From the NCBI GenBank assembly GCA_050084515.1, contig CM114274.1:13764001-13828000 (forward strand): a stretch of DNA of 64,000 nt, given 5' to 3'. The notes beneath the pieces were generated by a model that worked only from the letters and a program-made list of their open reading frames with translations, was not told the origin of the DNA and did no database searches. This document shows positions 52,346 through 64,000 of the stretch, piece after piece (within the stretch, counting starts at the first letter, position 1; every line of letters starts with the position of its first letter). The DNA comes from Blasia pusilla. Its lineage: Eukaryota > Marchantiophyta > Marchantiopsida > Blasiales. Both the position numbers and the translations under genes were made by a program.

Positions 52346-55300
52346 GCTGGGCATGTTTGTCCCATGTACGGATAAGTCCGTTTCGGTGCAGCCATGGAAC
52401 TTCTTGAAGACGATAGTGGCTAGTCTTGTTGTTTGATATGCTTTCAATAAATAAGGGTTGCTTCAAAGTAATCTCATTTGATAAGAATTTTCATAGATGA
52501 TTGAAAAATCCATCTAACTATATTACATGCTTTGATTCAAAATAATATACAAATATAATAACGATATGCAGATAAGATATTTATTATTGTGATATATGTG
52601 CGTAAGGATCTTTATTCTTAAAGTATAGACATACATTGATGGATGCATGCTTTATTGTTAAGCTTTATTTAGGGCTGCAAATACATATTTTCCAATAAAG
52701 AGTTTTGTGTTGTTGTGGGGTTCGGTATATAAGTTTTGAATTCCAAACTGGAGGAGAGATTTTTTCTTTCATAGTTGGAATGATAAATTTTCTAGAGATA
52801 TGTTGCAAAAATTATGCAACATTATGTTACCTTCCATGCGCCAAAGGAGACACTATGTGATGAGTGATTCCCTCATCAAGGCTAACCTTGATGCGAAAAG
52901 AGAGGTTAATTTGGTGGTGGATGATGTTGTTTTTACAAGTATGCTACATGATGATTCAAGCATACAAGATCAACATAGCACACAAGTCAGATTTATTGTA
53001 AGGAATGGTAATGACAATAGCCTATAGAGATGCAACTTTATGATAAATTTTCTAGAGATATGGATCCCCCAAATTTTTTTCCCTATTGCATGGGTGGTTT
53101 ATTAATCCGTGGGCACCAAATTCAACACTTGTCTCTCCAAGTGTGGATATTTCTTCCATACAAGAAGCGAACTCCCTTTGGATTTTCTTTTTCCAACATG
53201 CTTTTATTCAATCAAAGATCCTTTGAGAAACTTGGCCTTTAGAGGTACTACTATATTGCCCGCGTGCTGCGTGGGTGAAAAAATGGTATGTTTAGCACTT
53301 AATTAATCATACCTTTGGGCCCTTATACACGTGTCAACACCGGAAGGCTTAAAAAAGCCTACGTGTCGACACCAGAGGAGGGATTCTCCAAACCCCGTCC
53401 TCTTTTGATAATATAGATGTTCCAAGCCATGGGGATGGATATTGTAGCTACGAAACCATGTCTTCCCGTTGATTTCCTCTATTAGAATAATTCTCATGAA
53501 TTCAATGGTTGATAATTCAATATCCTTACAGGTTTTCCCATTTTTCTCCCCAAGTTCAAATACGAAACATCCATGAGTTATTTTCTTTTAAAAAAATATC
53601 TATTCTCATATTATCTTTTAGAGAAAAATTAAAAGAAAATTTCCAGTCAACAAGGATTTTAAAATGAGTAAAATATTTTTTCTAAAAGAAATCCACTGTT
53701 TCACAATTACTTGAATTCCACCTCATGATGACACGTGTCAACTCAAAAGACGCGGCAGACAAGCTCATTGGGCCGCCCTGGACGGGATAACGGCCCGAGA
53801 CTTGGGCCTATGTCCCATTTTTGGGTAGATGGGGTCCAGTCCGTCCCTCTACTATTTGAGATTAGTCCGTTTCCAGAACTTCTTGAAGAACATATGTCTA
53901 CATTTCATTGGATGCCGCGCCAAACGGAAAAGATTTCCTCCGTCCGTTAATGTGAGCGCCGAGATTATTTACATTACTCTCGTAAAATCGCTGTCCGTCC
54001 ATGTGGCCTAAGAAACCTATTTTCAATTTTTCATAGATTGTTTGATTTGTTTGACAAAGCGAGTGGTTCCAGATATAGTTTTCATTAAAAAATGTTTATT
54101 GTAATGAGTTTGGTTTGACTTCTCAGTGTAGCTAATTCATCGCATTTACTTTCCACCACATCTCATTCTAATTTTTAGGGAGGCCATAATTCCGAATTTT
54201 AATTTCAATACTTTTTTTGAATTATTATTTTAAAAATATTTGGTTTTTAAGTATTTTTGTAATAAAGCCAACCTAATACTAGCTAGCGTCGATCTATATG
54301 GTCTCATCAAATCCCTTTTTGGGGTATCCATGTGTGTGGATGATTTATTTAAACCTTGATAAAGTGTGACCTTGGTGATTTCGACTCCTTGACTTCCTTT
54401 TCTTTTGACTTTTGATGGTTTCTCCCATCACCCTTTCATGCTTTTCGTGTTCCTCTTTGAAGATGTTATTTTAAGTGTTTAATCTTATGTGCTCTCGATG
54501 GGAGATGAGACCCAAGGAAACACACCACTTTGTTAGTCCGTCTCCTTGTAGGATGGAGGCAAGAAGAAAATTGGCTAGGTTGAGGGTTCCTACACTCCAT
54601 TAATGATATTTTTCCCTAATCTCATTCTTTATTTTCCCTCATTTTCTACCAAAATTTTTATGAAAAAATAATTTAGATTTTTAGTTTAGTTAGAAATGAA
54701 AAACAAATGATGGTTTGGAAAGAAATTGAAATGATGGAATGAAGATCAAGATGGATAATGGGAGGTTGATGGGGATAAGTGTTTTTACAAAACAAGTAGA
54801 GAATAATTTTCTTCATTAAATGGGGACATGGGGTTGGACGAGGGAAGAAATTTTTTTTCCCTACTTCCTTATTCAAATAAAAGAGTTTCAAGTCAGGTTT
54901 CATTGTGGAATATATTCAACTAGTACTATTGTGCCCACTAATACAATGCATTGGTAGGCAAATGCCATAAATCCAACCCAATGTTGCGTTTGCATAAAAT
55001 CCCATACATCACCTTCTTCTTTTTTTCCCTTTATAGAGGCTTCACTTCTTTTAATACTCATGAACTTCCATTCCCAAGAAGAACATGGATGATTATCAAG
55101 AAATCTACCTATTTTATTATGTGTGTTAGCTTCTTGCATGTTGGACTCAAGATTAGTGACATATATCCAAAAGCTTTCCGTATGATAATTCCTCATCCGT
55201 CTCATTTTCCAACCTTGTCCAAGTGGAAACATTTATATGCCGAATCTCTAAACGCAAGGATATTAGATTGAGAAAAAATTTATGTTAAGTTATTTTGGTC

Positions 55301-55656
55301 ACAAGTAACCAACAGAACTGCTCTTCATATTAATAAATATTTTTTTGTCATTTTTAATTTCCATCCCTCTTATCCAATGCATTGTACAAACGCCAAAGTA
55401 CTAGTTTTATTTATTGTTAGCCAAATGCAACCAACTTTCCAATAAAAGATTAATTAGTTGTAATAAGGTGCATGTGTTCCTAATTAATCATATTATTTAG
55501 GATTGATATGATTCTAAAATAAGTTTCGCATTAGGATAATTTATGAAAATTTGGATGATTGAGAAAGAAAATTTATGTATTATTGAGTGAAGATAATTTC
55601 TTGAATTTTGAAGATTATTTTAAAAATATTTTTATTTGAAACATAACAATATGATC
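52346..55656. other. AT-rich stretch, no gene recognised
   Basis: No family match is seen in any short frame. A direct repeat ACGTGTCAACACCGGAAGG / ACGTGTCGACACCAGAGG flanks the palindromic AGGCTTAAAAAAGCCT near 53330-53390. Long A/T runs dominate at 53.5-54.9 kb. Confidence 0.5.
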
Positions 55657-55975
55657 AAAGTTGGACATGGACAATCATGTTGGTGGAAATGTCCATGTCC
55701 ACGGACTTATATGTGTCCTATGGAAGAACTAGTCAATATGGAGCCCATCTCCCCCATTTCTTGACCCTCCCCTACTCGCTTATGTGTTCTATGTTTCCTT
55801 GTTGTTTCCTCCGCCCACCTTCATTCCCTCCCCTCTTCTGCCTCGTCTGCCCTTCCTCCCACTATGAGCAATAAATGTGAGACCTACGTTTTGTAATCCA
55901 AATTCGCAAACATGTCCATGCTTGTCCATTTGCCTCCGTCTTAGAGAGGAACTTGTCTATGTTTATGCAACCATG
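55657..55975 (+). mobile_element. Second copy of the MITE, inverted
   Basis: The 319-bp stretch is the reverse complement relative of 51582-51897. It starts AAAGTTGGACATGGAC, carries GTCCATGTCCACGGACTT and GTGTCCTATGGAAGA, and ends AACTTGTCTATGTTTATGCA followed by ACCATG. Lengths are nearly equal (316 and 319). I see no clear target duplication around this copy. Confidence 0.8.
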
Positions 55976-57539
55976 ATTACCAAAAAAAATATTCCCCCAA
56001 AAAATGAAAGCTTGAGCATCATGATAATTGGCACATTCATAAACTTTGCACGGATATTACTTATGAAGCCAACTTTAAATGAATTGTACGTGGGTGTAAC
56101 TTATGAAAGTTGCTATTGCAATCTTCTCGTGATTATAATCTATACTATAATTCGAAACATGCCCTCGTCAATAAGAGTTTGAGGGCTTGAAGCCTATCCT
56201 ATGGGACAACCTCCAATTGTGATAGGTGCCATATTAGTGATATCTAATTAGTTAGTCCCACATAGCTAATTTAGAGCAAAATGTTGCAAGGGGTACTCAT
56301 ACATAAACCGTGCATGGCACAAAAACCAACCAGAAATACCAATTTTATGCATGTGGTGTAGGGTAATTCAATAGTATTCAAAGAAGTGCACTTCTTTGGA
56401 TTTGAAACTCTTAATAAATGTCTCATCCCATCCCAATGTTTCCAAGTCCCGTCTAGTTTATTTTACTTTGTAACTTCACTTCTTCTTCTTAGAGGAGAAG
56501 TAGTGACCCCTTCAACAAATATCCCACTTCTCACTACAAATAATTTATACTCCACTTATCGAGGAGCATCAAATAATTATTTATGACCACCTCTGAAATT
56601 CAAACACGAACTTCCCAAAATTTTAACCCTCACTCTCGTATAAAGGGCATTTTGAAATGAAAATAGAAGGTATGCTTTTATTTCTATTATTAAAACATGC
56701 CACTAAAGGGCAAAATTATGAACATTGAAAATTTATTTTCTTTCACCAATGCATTGGGGGCATTAAGGGAGGTTGCGAGCAAGAAAAAAGGTTCTCCACT
56801 ACTCCAAAATTTGATTTATGAATCACCTGTAACTCCAAAAAAAGGACCCATGAATAACATGGACGTATTGTGCTATTGACTGATTGATCTACTAATTTGC
56901 AAGAATTTGCTTAAGTGGCCCCCTGCCCTACTTATGTTGCTTAAGTGGCCCCCCTACGAAATGTCTTGCTTGAGTGGCCCCCATGAACTGCCACGTCAGA
57001 GTTCCCACCGGTTGGTAGAAATGTTCTTCTACGTAGTTACTCTAGCCCAAATGTTTTGGATATAGGAACAATCCTGAGTTAGGGTTTGTCACTCTCGAGT
57101 TAGGACTGTTGATCATGCAAATCGTGATCAACACTGCATTTTCTGATCTCGGCACATGTTAATTTGTTTACTAATCAGTGTTTACTGTTCATAAGCTTGA
57201 TTAGAGAATAGATGGTGTCCAGCTACCCAAACATCCTGACCTCTCGTGTACTAATGACGATTTTCCAGACTTGAGCAGACAACATTTTCCTCTGGATGAC
57301 AATGGATTTTCTGGTTCTAGTCGCAAAGACCGAAATTGTGGATCTTATGAACGAAGGCCATCATCAATAGAGTCATCAGCTGCTTTTGAGTTATGGCGAG
57401 CCTCCACGTCCAAGAATGATCCCTGTCTCGAAGGGTTCAGCCTGGAAGAAGGTAAGATGACGCCGGGTTTAGTGGGCGTCAAAATTGCCGCCGAGATGGA
57501 AACTCGATCCAGAAATGATGATTATTGTCGCAATAGCCG
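55976..57539. other. Unassigned stretch left of the minisatellite
   Basis: It holds a short triplicated motif (listed separately) and one 93-codon plus-strand frame (57271-57552), Ser- and Arg-rich, with no domain I recognise. That frame could be the 5' part of the MULE or chance. Confidence 0.4.
56909..56985. repeat. Three copies of a 29-30 bp motif
   Basis: GCTTAAGTGGCCCCC occurs at 56909 and 56939, and GCTTGAGTGGCCCCC at 56968. Spacing is 30 and 29 bp. Confidence 0.85.
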
Positions 57540-58860
57540 CCACCATAATTGAAATAGCCGCCGTTGTAGATTATTCATTTTTTGAGAGGTGATCCTACTC
57601 AGAATAGCCGGGAAAATATCCGCAGTTGTAGTTATTTTGATTTCCTGAGATGTAAGCCTCCTCACAGTATAGCCGCCGAATTAGCTGCCGTGGTAGTTTT
57701 GTAGTTATCTGAGAGGGTCGCCTTCTCAAATTAGCCTCCGAATTAGCCGCCGTTGTAGTATTATTGTTGTCTTGAGAGTTGAGCCTAGTCATAAGAGTGG
57801 TCGACTTAGCCGCATTTGTAATTGATTTCCTTTCTTAAGAGCTTAGCCTACTGAGAATAACCACCGAGATAGCCGCCGTTGTTGTTGTTTTGTTGTCATG
57901 AGAGGCGAGCCAACTCAGAATAGCCTCCAAATTAGCCGCCGTTGTAGTTTTTTTGTTCTCTTCAGAGGTGAGCCAACTCAGAATAGCCACCAAATTACCC
58001 GCCGTTGTAGTTGTTTTGATCTTTTCAGAGGTGAGCTAACTCAGATTTGTCGCCGAATTAGCCGCCGTTGTAGTTATTTTGTTGTCTTCAGAGGTGAGCT
58101 AACTCAGAATAGTCACCGAATTAGCCACCGCTGTAGATGTCTAACTTTCCCTAGAGGTGAGCCAACTCAGAATAGCCGCCGAATTAGCCGCCCTTGTAGT
58201 TGTTTTGGTTTCGGGAGAGATTGGGCTTCTCAGAATAACCATCGAAATAGCCGCCGTTGTTGTCGTTTTGTTTTCATGAGAGGCGAGCCAACTCAGAATA
58301 GCCACCAAATTAGCCGCCGTTGTAATTGTTTTTGTTCTCCTCAGAGGTGAGCTAACTCAGATTTGTCGCCGAATTAGCCGCCGTTGTAGTTGTTTTGTTG
58401 TCTTCAGAGGTGAGCTAACTCAGAATAGTCACTGAATTAGCCACCGTTGTAGATGTCTAACTTTCACTAGAGGTGAGCCAACTCAGAATAGTCGCCGAAT
58501 TAGCCGTCATTGTAGGTGGTTTGGGTTTTGGGAGATATTGGGCTACATCGACTAGCCTCCGAAATAGCCGCCGTTGTAGTAATTTTGTTCTCTTCAAAGG
58601 TGAGGCTACTCATAGTATCCTCCGTTGTAGTTGTTTGTACTCCTGATAGATGAGCCTACTCAAAGCAGTTGCCGTTGCAATAAGAGGCGATAGTACTCAG
58701 AATAGCCGCCTAAATAGCAGCCATTGCAGTTGTTTTGTACTCCTGAAAGGTCAGCCTACTCTGAATAGCCGCCGTTGCAATTATCTTGTACTTCTCAGAG
58801 GTTAGCCTACTCACAGTAGCCGCCGCAGTGGATATTTGGATGACATAATGTAAGTCTTCA
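57540..58860. repeat. 63-bp minisatellite array with higher-order repeat
   Basis: The unit contains GAGGTGAGCCAACTCAGAAT, AGCCGCCGAATTAGCCGCCG and TTGTAGTTGTTTTG. Clear units start at 57902, 57965 and 58028, so the period is 63. Distinctive variants recur in the same order from 57897 and from 58275 (distance 378 = 6 x 63), a higher-order repeat of about six units whose second copy has lost one. Units are more diverged towards both ends. Because 63 is a multiple of 3, part of it (57898-58350) stays open and would encode a 21-residue repeat (RGEPTQNS..ISRRCS), but only there. Confidence 0.9.
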
Positions 58861-58900
58861 TTTTGCGATTTGTATTGGCGTGGCGTAGTCATCAGCCGCT

Positions 58901-61655
58901 GTGAAAGTTAGATTCATTAACAACCCTGGGTCATCATGTGCAGTAAGGAGGCATGCCGAGCGGATACAATTGAAGCAAGTGTTCCGCAGCTTTGATGAGT
59001 TTGAGTTTTCACTAGATTGTTGGTGCTCGCTGAATTATAGAGCAAAGCATTGCGCACGCAGCAAGAAATGGTACCGGCTTAGAATATGTAGATTTGGCGC
59101 AAAGATCAGAGGCAAAGGCCTTCCTATTTTCCATGAGGACAAACCCTCTAGCGGTTCGACGACTTCAAGAAATGGAACGTATCCTAAGAGGGAGGATACT
59201 CTTGTGAAGAAATGTAGTTTTGTATTCCATGGTATTAACAACATGTCCGACACGAGAGGATTGGAGGAAAATATTCAAGAATATTCAACGGCTGCTAATC
59301 ACAGTGGAAAGAAGTCGCATGATGTTAGGGGGAGCACGGCGGTTAGTGTCAACGAAGTTGCAGTTAATGTGTGTGAATCCTCGCTTGGAGATATTGGGGG
59401 ACATAGTGAAGAATTTCAAGACCCACGTATCTCGAGGCTTGCATGTGGAATGGGGATCTCGTGGAGACCTTAACATAGTAAGAGGCCGAACCAGCCAATT
59501 TTCAAGAATTCTTTCTTAGAACCAAGCGTAAGTTTAGACGTTCCCACGGAGAAAAGGAGAAAGAGTGGTGAAGCGAGAGTCCCCACCGCCAGGAATGGGG
59601 CATGTGGTCAATTTGCTAGGTACATACTCTCAGGGAAGGAGAATGGTACATCATGTAAAGATGATGTTTGTGAGTGGAGGGTCCGTTGCCAACGACATAA
59701 AAGTACAGGCCTATGTGAGATAACGGTGTGTAATTTGGAACACACTTGTCCGGGGCACATTCATACATGGAGGGGTCCTACTCACAAGGCAAAGTGGTTA
59801 TCAATGGTATTAGCAGATAGGGTTGTAAACCAACCAAGCATCCCTGTAGGTAGCCTTGTAGAAGTCCTTGCGCAGACGTACAAGAAGCGAACAACTTACT
59901 TTCCTGCATGGAGATGCAAAGAAATATGTCGGGATTGGATGAATGGAGGTGAACGAGCAGGTTTCCATTTGATTCCGTCTTTCATACAGGCAGTAAAGGA
60001 AGCTGACCCCTTTGCCACCGCTACTTGGGATGTTTGGAATTTAGAATCTGCCATCTTCAAGACGCTATTTATTTGTCCATCTGCCATGAAGAACATCATT
60101 CCTTATGTGCAAAAGGTAGTTGGATTGGATGCGTGCCATACAAAGAATAGGAAGTATCCCATGCAGATTTTCATTGCGTCCATGTTGGATGGAAATGCCA
60201 ATACGATCATTTTGGCATTTGGCATATCTCCTCGCGAGAACAATGAGGAATGGGAATGGTTTTGTGCACATCTGAAGAAAGCCATCCCAACTTTAGATGA
60301 TCCCAGAATTGTTATTGTTTGAGATAGACAAAAGGGCCTTTTACACGCCGTGCGTACAATATTCCCCCAAAATATACATAGCATGTGTGCCCAACATTTG
60401 AGACAAAATATTCGAACACGGTATGGAAAAGTTGCCGAAGGATTTTTCATTGCCTGCCTTTACGCCAGGACCAGGGAGAAGTAAGCAAACTATCCATTTC
60501 ATTCTTCCTTACATTTTGCATGTGGGAGTCTTGCATATTCAGTGAGGTGGAATATTGCATAGGCTGCGACTCATTTGGACTGCTCTCCTCTATAGGACGG
60601 TGGCTATTCACAGTAAAGATGATTGCTATTCCCTAAAGGATAGCCACTGTTAGGACGGCTGCTATTTCCTATAGGCTATTCACTGTTAGGATGGCTGGTA
60701 AATTGATACCTTGTTAGGAGGACGGAGGCTAATCAGGACAAATTCGATCTCTAGATTCCAATATTTTTAGGACAGCGGCTATTTTCAGCTAAATTGGCGT
60801 CTGAATTTGAACCCTTTGTGGTCGGCGGCTAATGACAGATTATTTTTTGATTGCGTTATTCACAGTTATGCAGCGGTTAACAACGGCTAACAACCATTGA
60901 GGAACTTGTTTTCCAGGTATGATATGTGGATTAACGAATTGGAAAGGCATCATATTCAACGAATAGCTGATGTAGCCTCGTACATACGAGAGATAGGACC
61001 AGAGAAGTTTGCGAGGTCTGCATTCCCTTTGCCACGCTATGGCAAAGTGAGTTCAAATCTTGTAGAGGTCATAAATTCCGCCATCAAACCTATCAGGGAG
61101 GGACCTCCACTTGTCATTGCTCGTGAGTTGTGGAATTACATGATGAAAACTTACGCAGCAAGAAAAGTAGAGGCATGTCACCCAGAGAAGTTCTCCAACA
61201 AACTGACTACTTATGCATTTATTCATTATCGAGAGAATGAAGCCAAATGTCAAAGTTTTGATGTAGTAGCCTCAGATGCAACAAATGCACTTGTCACTTC
61301 CACAAGTAATGCACACCAATTTCATGTCCGCTTGCATCCTGAGTGCAGTTGTTCATGCCTAGAGTTCCAAGATACTTGTTGGCCATGTACGCATGTAATG
61401 GCTTGGGATGTCATTACTAGAATGGACTCACAGAAACTTGTTGATCCTATCTGGACCAATGACTTCATAAGGAAGGTCTACAAAAGCAGTATACCGGTTG
61501 TGAAGAGTGACGAACTTATACCATCTTGGGATTGCCGACCTCCCTTTCCTCCAGTTCGGCGTGGTAGACATCGTTATGTGCGCATTCCTGGTGGAAGAGG
61601 TGGCGAGATACGAAGAGGACAAGGAGGTGGTGAAGAGATTTCTTATCAGATCATT
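58901..61655 (+). pseudogene. Mutator-like (MULE) transposase with SWIM zinc finger, broken
   Basis: A possible N-terminal part is open at 58901-59473. The conserved region begins near 59590 (FARYILSGKENGTS, CEWRVRCQRHKS). The DDE core follows: VVGLDACHTKNRKYPMQIF, FGISPRENNEEWEWFCAHLK, then DRQKG after a TGA stop, and SMCAQHLRQNI. Between about 60480 and 60900 an intron or insertion rich in GGCTATT phrases interrupts it. The C-terminal part (60915-61655) has KFARSAFPLPRYGKVSSNLV, and a SWIM finger CSCLEFQDTCWPCTH. The transposase is homologous to MuDR/FAR1-type proteins. It ends where LINE sequence starts near 61.66 kb. Confidence 0.85.
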
Positions 61656-61659
61656 CATT

Positions 61660-64000
61660 GGTTTGGACAGAGTTGCAACAAAGACGAAAATTCTCGACCA
61701 AACCAATGAAGAGAGTGGTCAAGAAATGGCGAATAGAGGACTACCAAGATGAAGGTAATAAGAAGGTGTACATTGGCAAGTTGGAAGAAAATCTCTTGGC
61801 ATTTGACACTTTCATTGAATCTACCGTCAAGACCTTTGGGTTCACAAGAACAACTGTGGACATGGTACTGGCATGGTGGGAACATGGAGTGATAGATGCA
61901 GACGAGATTGCTGTCGGCACGAAATTGATGATATGCGGCAGAGCCGTCAAATGACGGTCCTTGGAACTCAAGGCAACCATTGCCAAACAAAGGAAAGCGT
62001 ATATAACAAGTGCCAAAGCCAAGTACGATACATCCTTGTGGGTAGAATATGTGGCCCTACGTAAGGAACCCCGTCTTCTCGTGCGCATGCACCAGAAGAA
62101 ATTGAACCAATCGACATACTTATCCTTCAATGAGAATTTCACGGAGAGTCAGAAAAAGTTATGGATAGAAGTACAAAAATTGAGCAAGGACAGGGACAAA
62201 ACAATGTAAAAGCCTTGAAGAGAAAAGATAGTGGAATGGTGACCACGGCTAAACAGATTGGACATGTGTTGGAAGACCATTACAAGGAGTAAGGCATGAA
62301 GCCCGTTCGGACATCCCTTGAAGAGCACAACTTCAAGAGGGTGGTGGAGGATTTTGCTAAGATACAACGGGAGAAGGTAGATGATGAGGTTGAGTTGGGC
62401 AACCCATATAACAATTGGTTCTCCCTGGCTGAGGTGGGAGCAGCGATCAAAGAACTTGTGAACCACAAAGCAGGCGGTGGTGATGAGCTTGTGGATGAGT
62501 TGTTGAAGTATGGCGATGCTGCTATCGCTTGTTCTCTAGTGAGTCTCTTCAACCTGGTCTGGTGGGCATAAGTCATCCCACAAAGATGGCGGGTGGGAGT
62601 CATCATAAACCTCTTCAAAAAAGGTGAGCGAGAAGACCATGGAAACTACAGGGGTATTACTTTGTTGAATGTAGTCGGGAAGCTCCTTTGCCGTATACTC
62701 AACAATAGGATCTCTGAGTACCTGGAGGAGAATTTTGTCGTCAAGGAAGGCCAATCTAGCTTCCGGAAAGCCCAAGGATGCATGGATCACATCTTCACTT
62801 TCAGTCTGATTATCCAGGGTAGGAAAAAAGAGGGGAAACCCACCAATTGCTTCTTCTTGGACCTCAAGAAGGCATACGACACTATATGGCCTGACGGGCT
62901 ATCTTATAGCTTGTGGAAGGCGGGGCTCATAGGGGAAAATGTGGAGGGTGGTGGAGAAGACGTACCAAAACACAAGGAGTAGAGTTCTGGTGAATGGCCA
63001 AAAGAGTGGGATATTCGACATCAAGCAAGGAGTGGCTCAAGGACTCCCGCACTCCCCCACTCTCTTCAATATTTTTGTGAATTCCCTATTGGAAGAAATG
63101 GAGGATAGTGGACTAGGCATACGGGTGGGCAACAACTTTGTTGTTGCCCTTGTTGCCCTCATGTTTGATGATGACTTTGGTGGCCTCAAGGAAATAGGAG
63201 AGAAACTCCAAGACATTATCTCCCTGACCAAAATCTGGTGTGACATGTGGGGCATGGAGGCAAATGTACTGAAGTGTGGTGTGATGATTTTCAATGGCAA
63301 GGAGGAGGACCAAGACCAACAGTGGTACATGGGTGAACAAGAGATTCCCCGTGTGGCTACATACACCTATCTGGGCATAGAATTCTCAGAAGATTGCATG
63401 TGGGATGCACACATTAAGAAGACTACTGAGAAAGGCCACAAGAAGGTGAATGGTCTGTCCATATTCCTACACTATTGGGATATCACATCAGAAGTAAAGT
63501 GCTCTGTCATTTTGCATTCCATTCGTCCCTCGCTTGAATATGGGGCAGCACTGTGGGATGCCAACACCAAACAAAGGGATGGACTTGAAGTTGTGCAGCT
63601 CAAGGCATTTCAGGGTATGATGTCAACCTCATCACGAACAACCCGAGTGGGTGTGAGATCAGATCTAGGTGTGGGACCCTTGGAGGATAGACGTTACATC
63701 ATCAAGTTGAAATGGTAGAGGCAGTTGGAGACAATGGACTCCCATCGCTATCCTAAAGAGGTGATGGGGAAAACTTGGACCCAAAGAAGACCCGTAAAGC
63801 ATGCCAAATCTTGGACGAAAAAGGTTCAAAAGATTGTGCAAGCTTCCAAGCTCCCAACAGAGCCTGAATTGTGGGAGCAAGATGAGAAAACATTTGTGGA
63901 TACCATAACCAAAGCAGTGGGCAAACGCTCATAGCAGAACAACATAGAGGAAGCCATGAAAATGTCTGACCTCTCTCTCTTGATGGTATATCTCGAGAAG
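61660..64000 (+). mobile_element. 5'-truncated LINE (RT part), runs off the window
   Basis: A charged linker region (61.66-62.2 kb, KKLWIEVQKLSKDRD) precedes the RT. RT motifs are RWRVGVIINLFKKGEREDHG then NYRGITLLNVVGKLLCRILN, FVVKEGQSSFRKAQGCMDHI, NCFFLDLKKAYDTIWPDGL, GVAQGLPHSPTLFNIFVNSL and MFDDDF, which stands for the FADD box. YLGIEFSEDCMW marks the thumb region. Stops at about 62209, 62571 and 63718 and a frame change near 62.95 kb make it inactive. The endonuclease domain is missing, as expected for a 5'-truncated LINE. Confidence 0.88.

Noticed and set aside
57898-58350. 150-codon repetitive open frame as a real protein gene
   Set aside because: The frame stays open only because the unit length is divisible by three. 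Neighbouring units of the same array are not open, and no start context or partner exons are visible.
57540-58860. CRISPR-like array
   Set aside because: Units are contiguous and similar along their full length with no unique spacers, and the context is a plant nuclear genome.

Overview
The window looks like nuclear DNA of a land plant. Two complete, spliced host genes lie on the minus strand: a RecQ-family helicase of the RecQl1 type (1.19-5.64 kb, 11 exons) and a CERK1-type LysM receptor kinase (31.5-36.6 kb, 11 exons). All exon joins in both models keep phase and use GT-AG borders. Almost everything else is decayed transposon sequence. The element mix (a Ty3/gypsy family carrying a DNA methyltransferase, a chromovirus, an R2-like non-LTR element, a MULE, a LINE) fits a non-flowering plant such as a bryophyte, but I cannot name the species.

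Layout: 0-1.2 kb, no gene, one 118-bp tandem repeat. 1.2-5.6 kb, RECQL1. 6.5-16.7 kb, DNMT-gypsy copy A (minus). 16.7-21 kb, AT-rich DNA with a copia scrap. 21.08-26.90 kb, a chromovirus with both LTRs, primer-binding site and polypurine tract (plus). 27.0-29.8 kb, DNMT-gypsy-family copy B, cut within RT (minus). 29.8-31.5 kb, no gene, with an exact 170-bp tandem duplication. 31.5-36.6 kb, CERK1. 38.5-41.27 kb, R2-like non-LTR element (minus). 41.27-48.38 kb, DNMT-gypsy copy C (minus), the best preserved. 48.4-57.5 kb, AT-rich DNA holding an orphan DNMT fragment (copy D, plus) split by a 316-bp MITE with a perfect 9-bp target duplication, and a second MITE copy inverted 3.8 kb away. 57.5-58.9 kb, a 63-bp minisatellite with higher-order structure. 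58.9-61.66 kb, MULE transposase. 61.66 kb to the end, a 5'-truncated LINE.

Main discovery: a Ty3/gypsy family whose polyprotein order is gag, protease, cytosine-5 DNA methyltransferase, RT, RNase H, integrase, PHD finger. The methyltransferase lies between protease and RT and shows motifs I, IV (PCQ), VI (ENV), VIII, IX and X in canonical order. The PHD finger follows the integrase and in copy C keeps all eight Cys/His ligands. Methyltransferase capture by retrotransposons is known from charophyte algae and dinoflagellates. The combination of a DNA-methylation writer and a PHD chromatin reader in one element is the point most worth following up. All copies here are broken, so the active form must be sought elsewhere in the genome.
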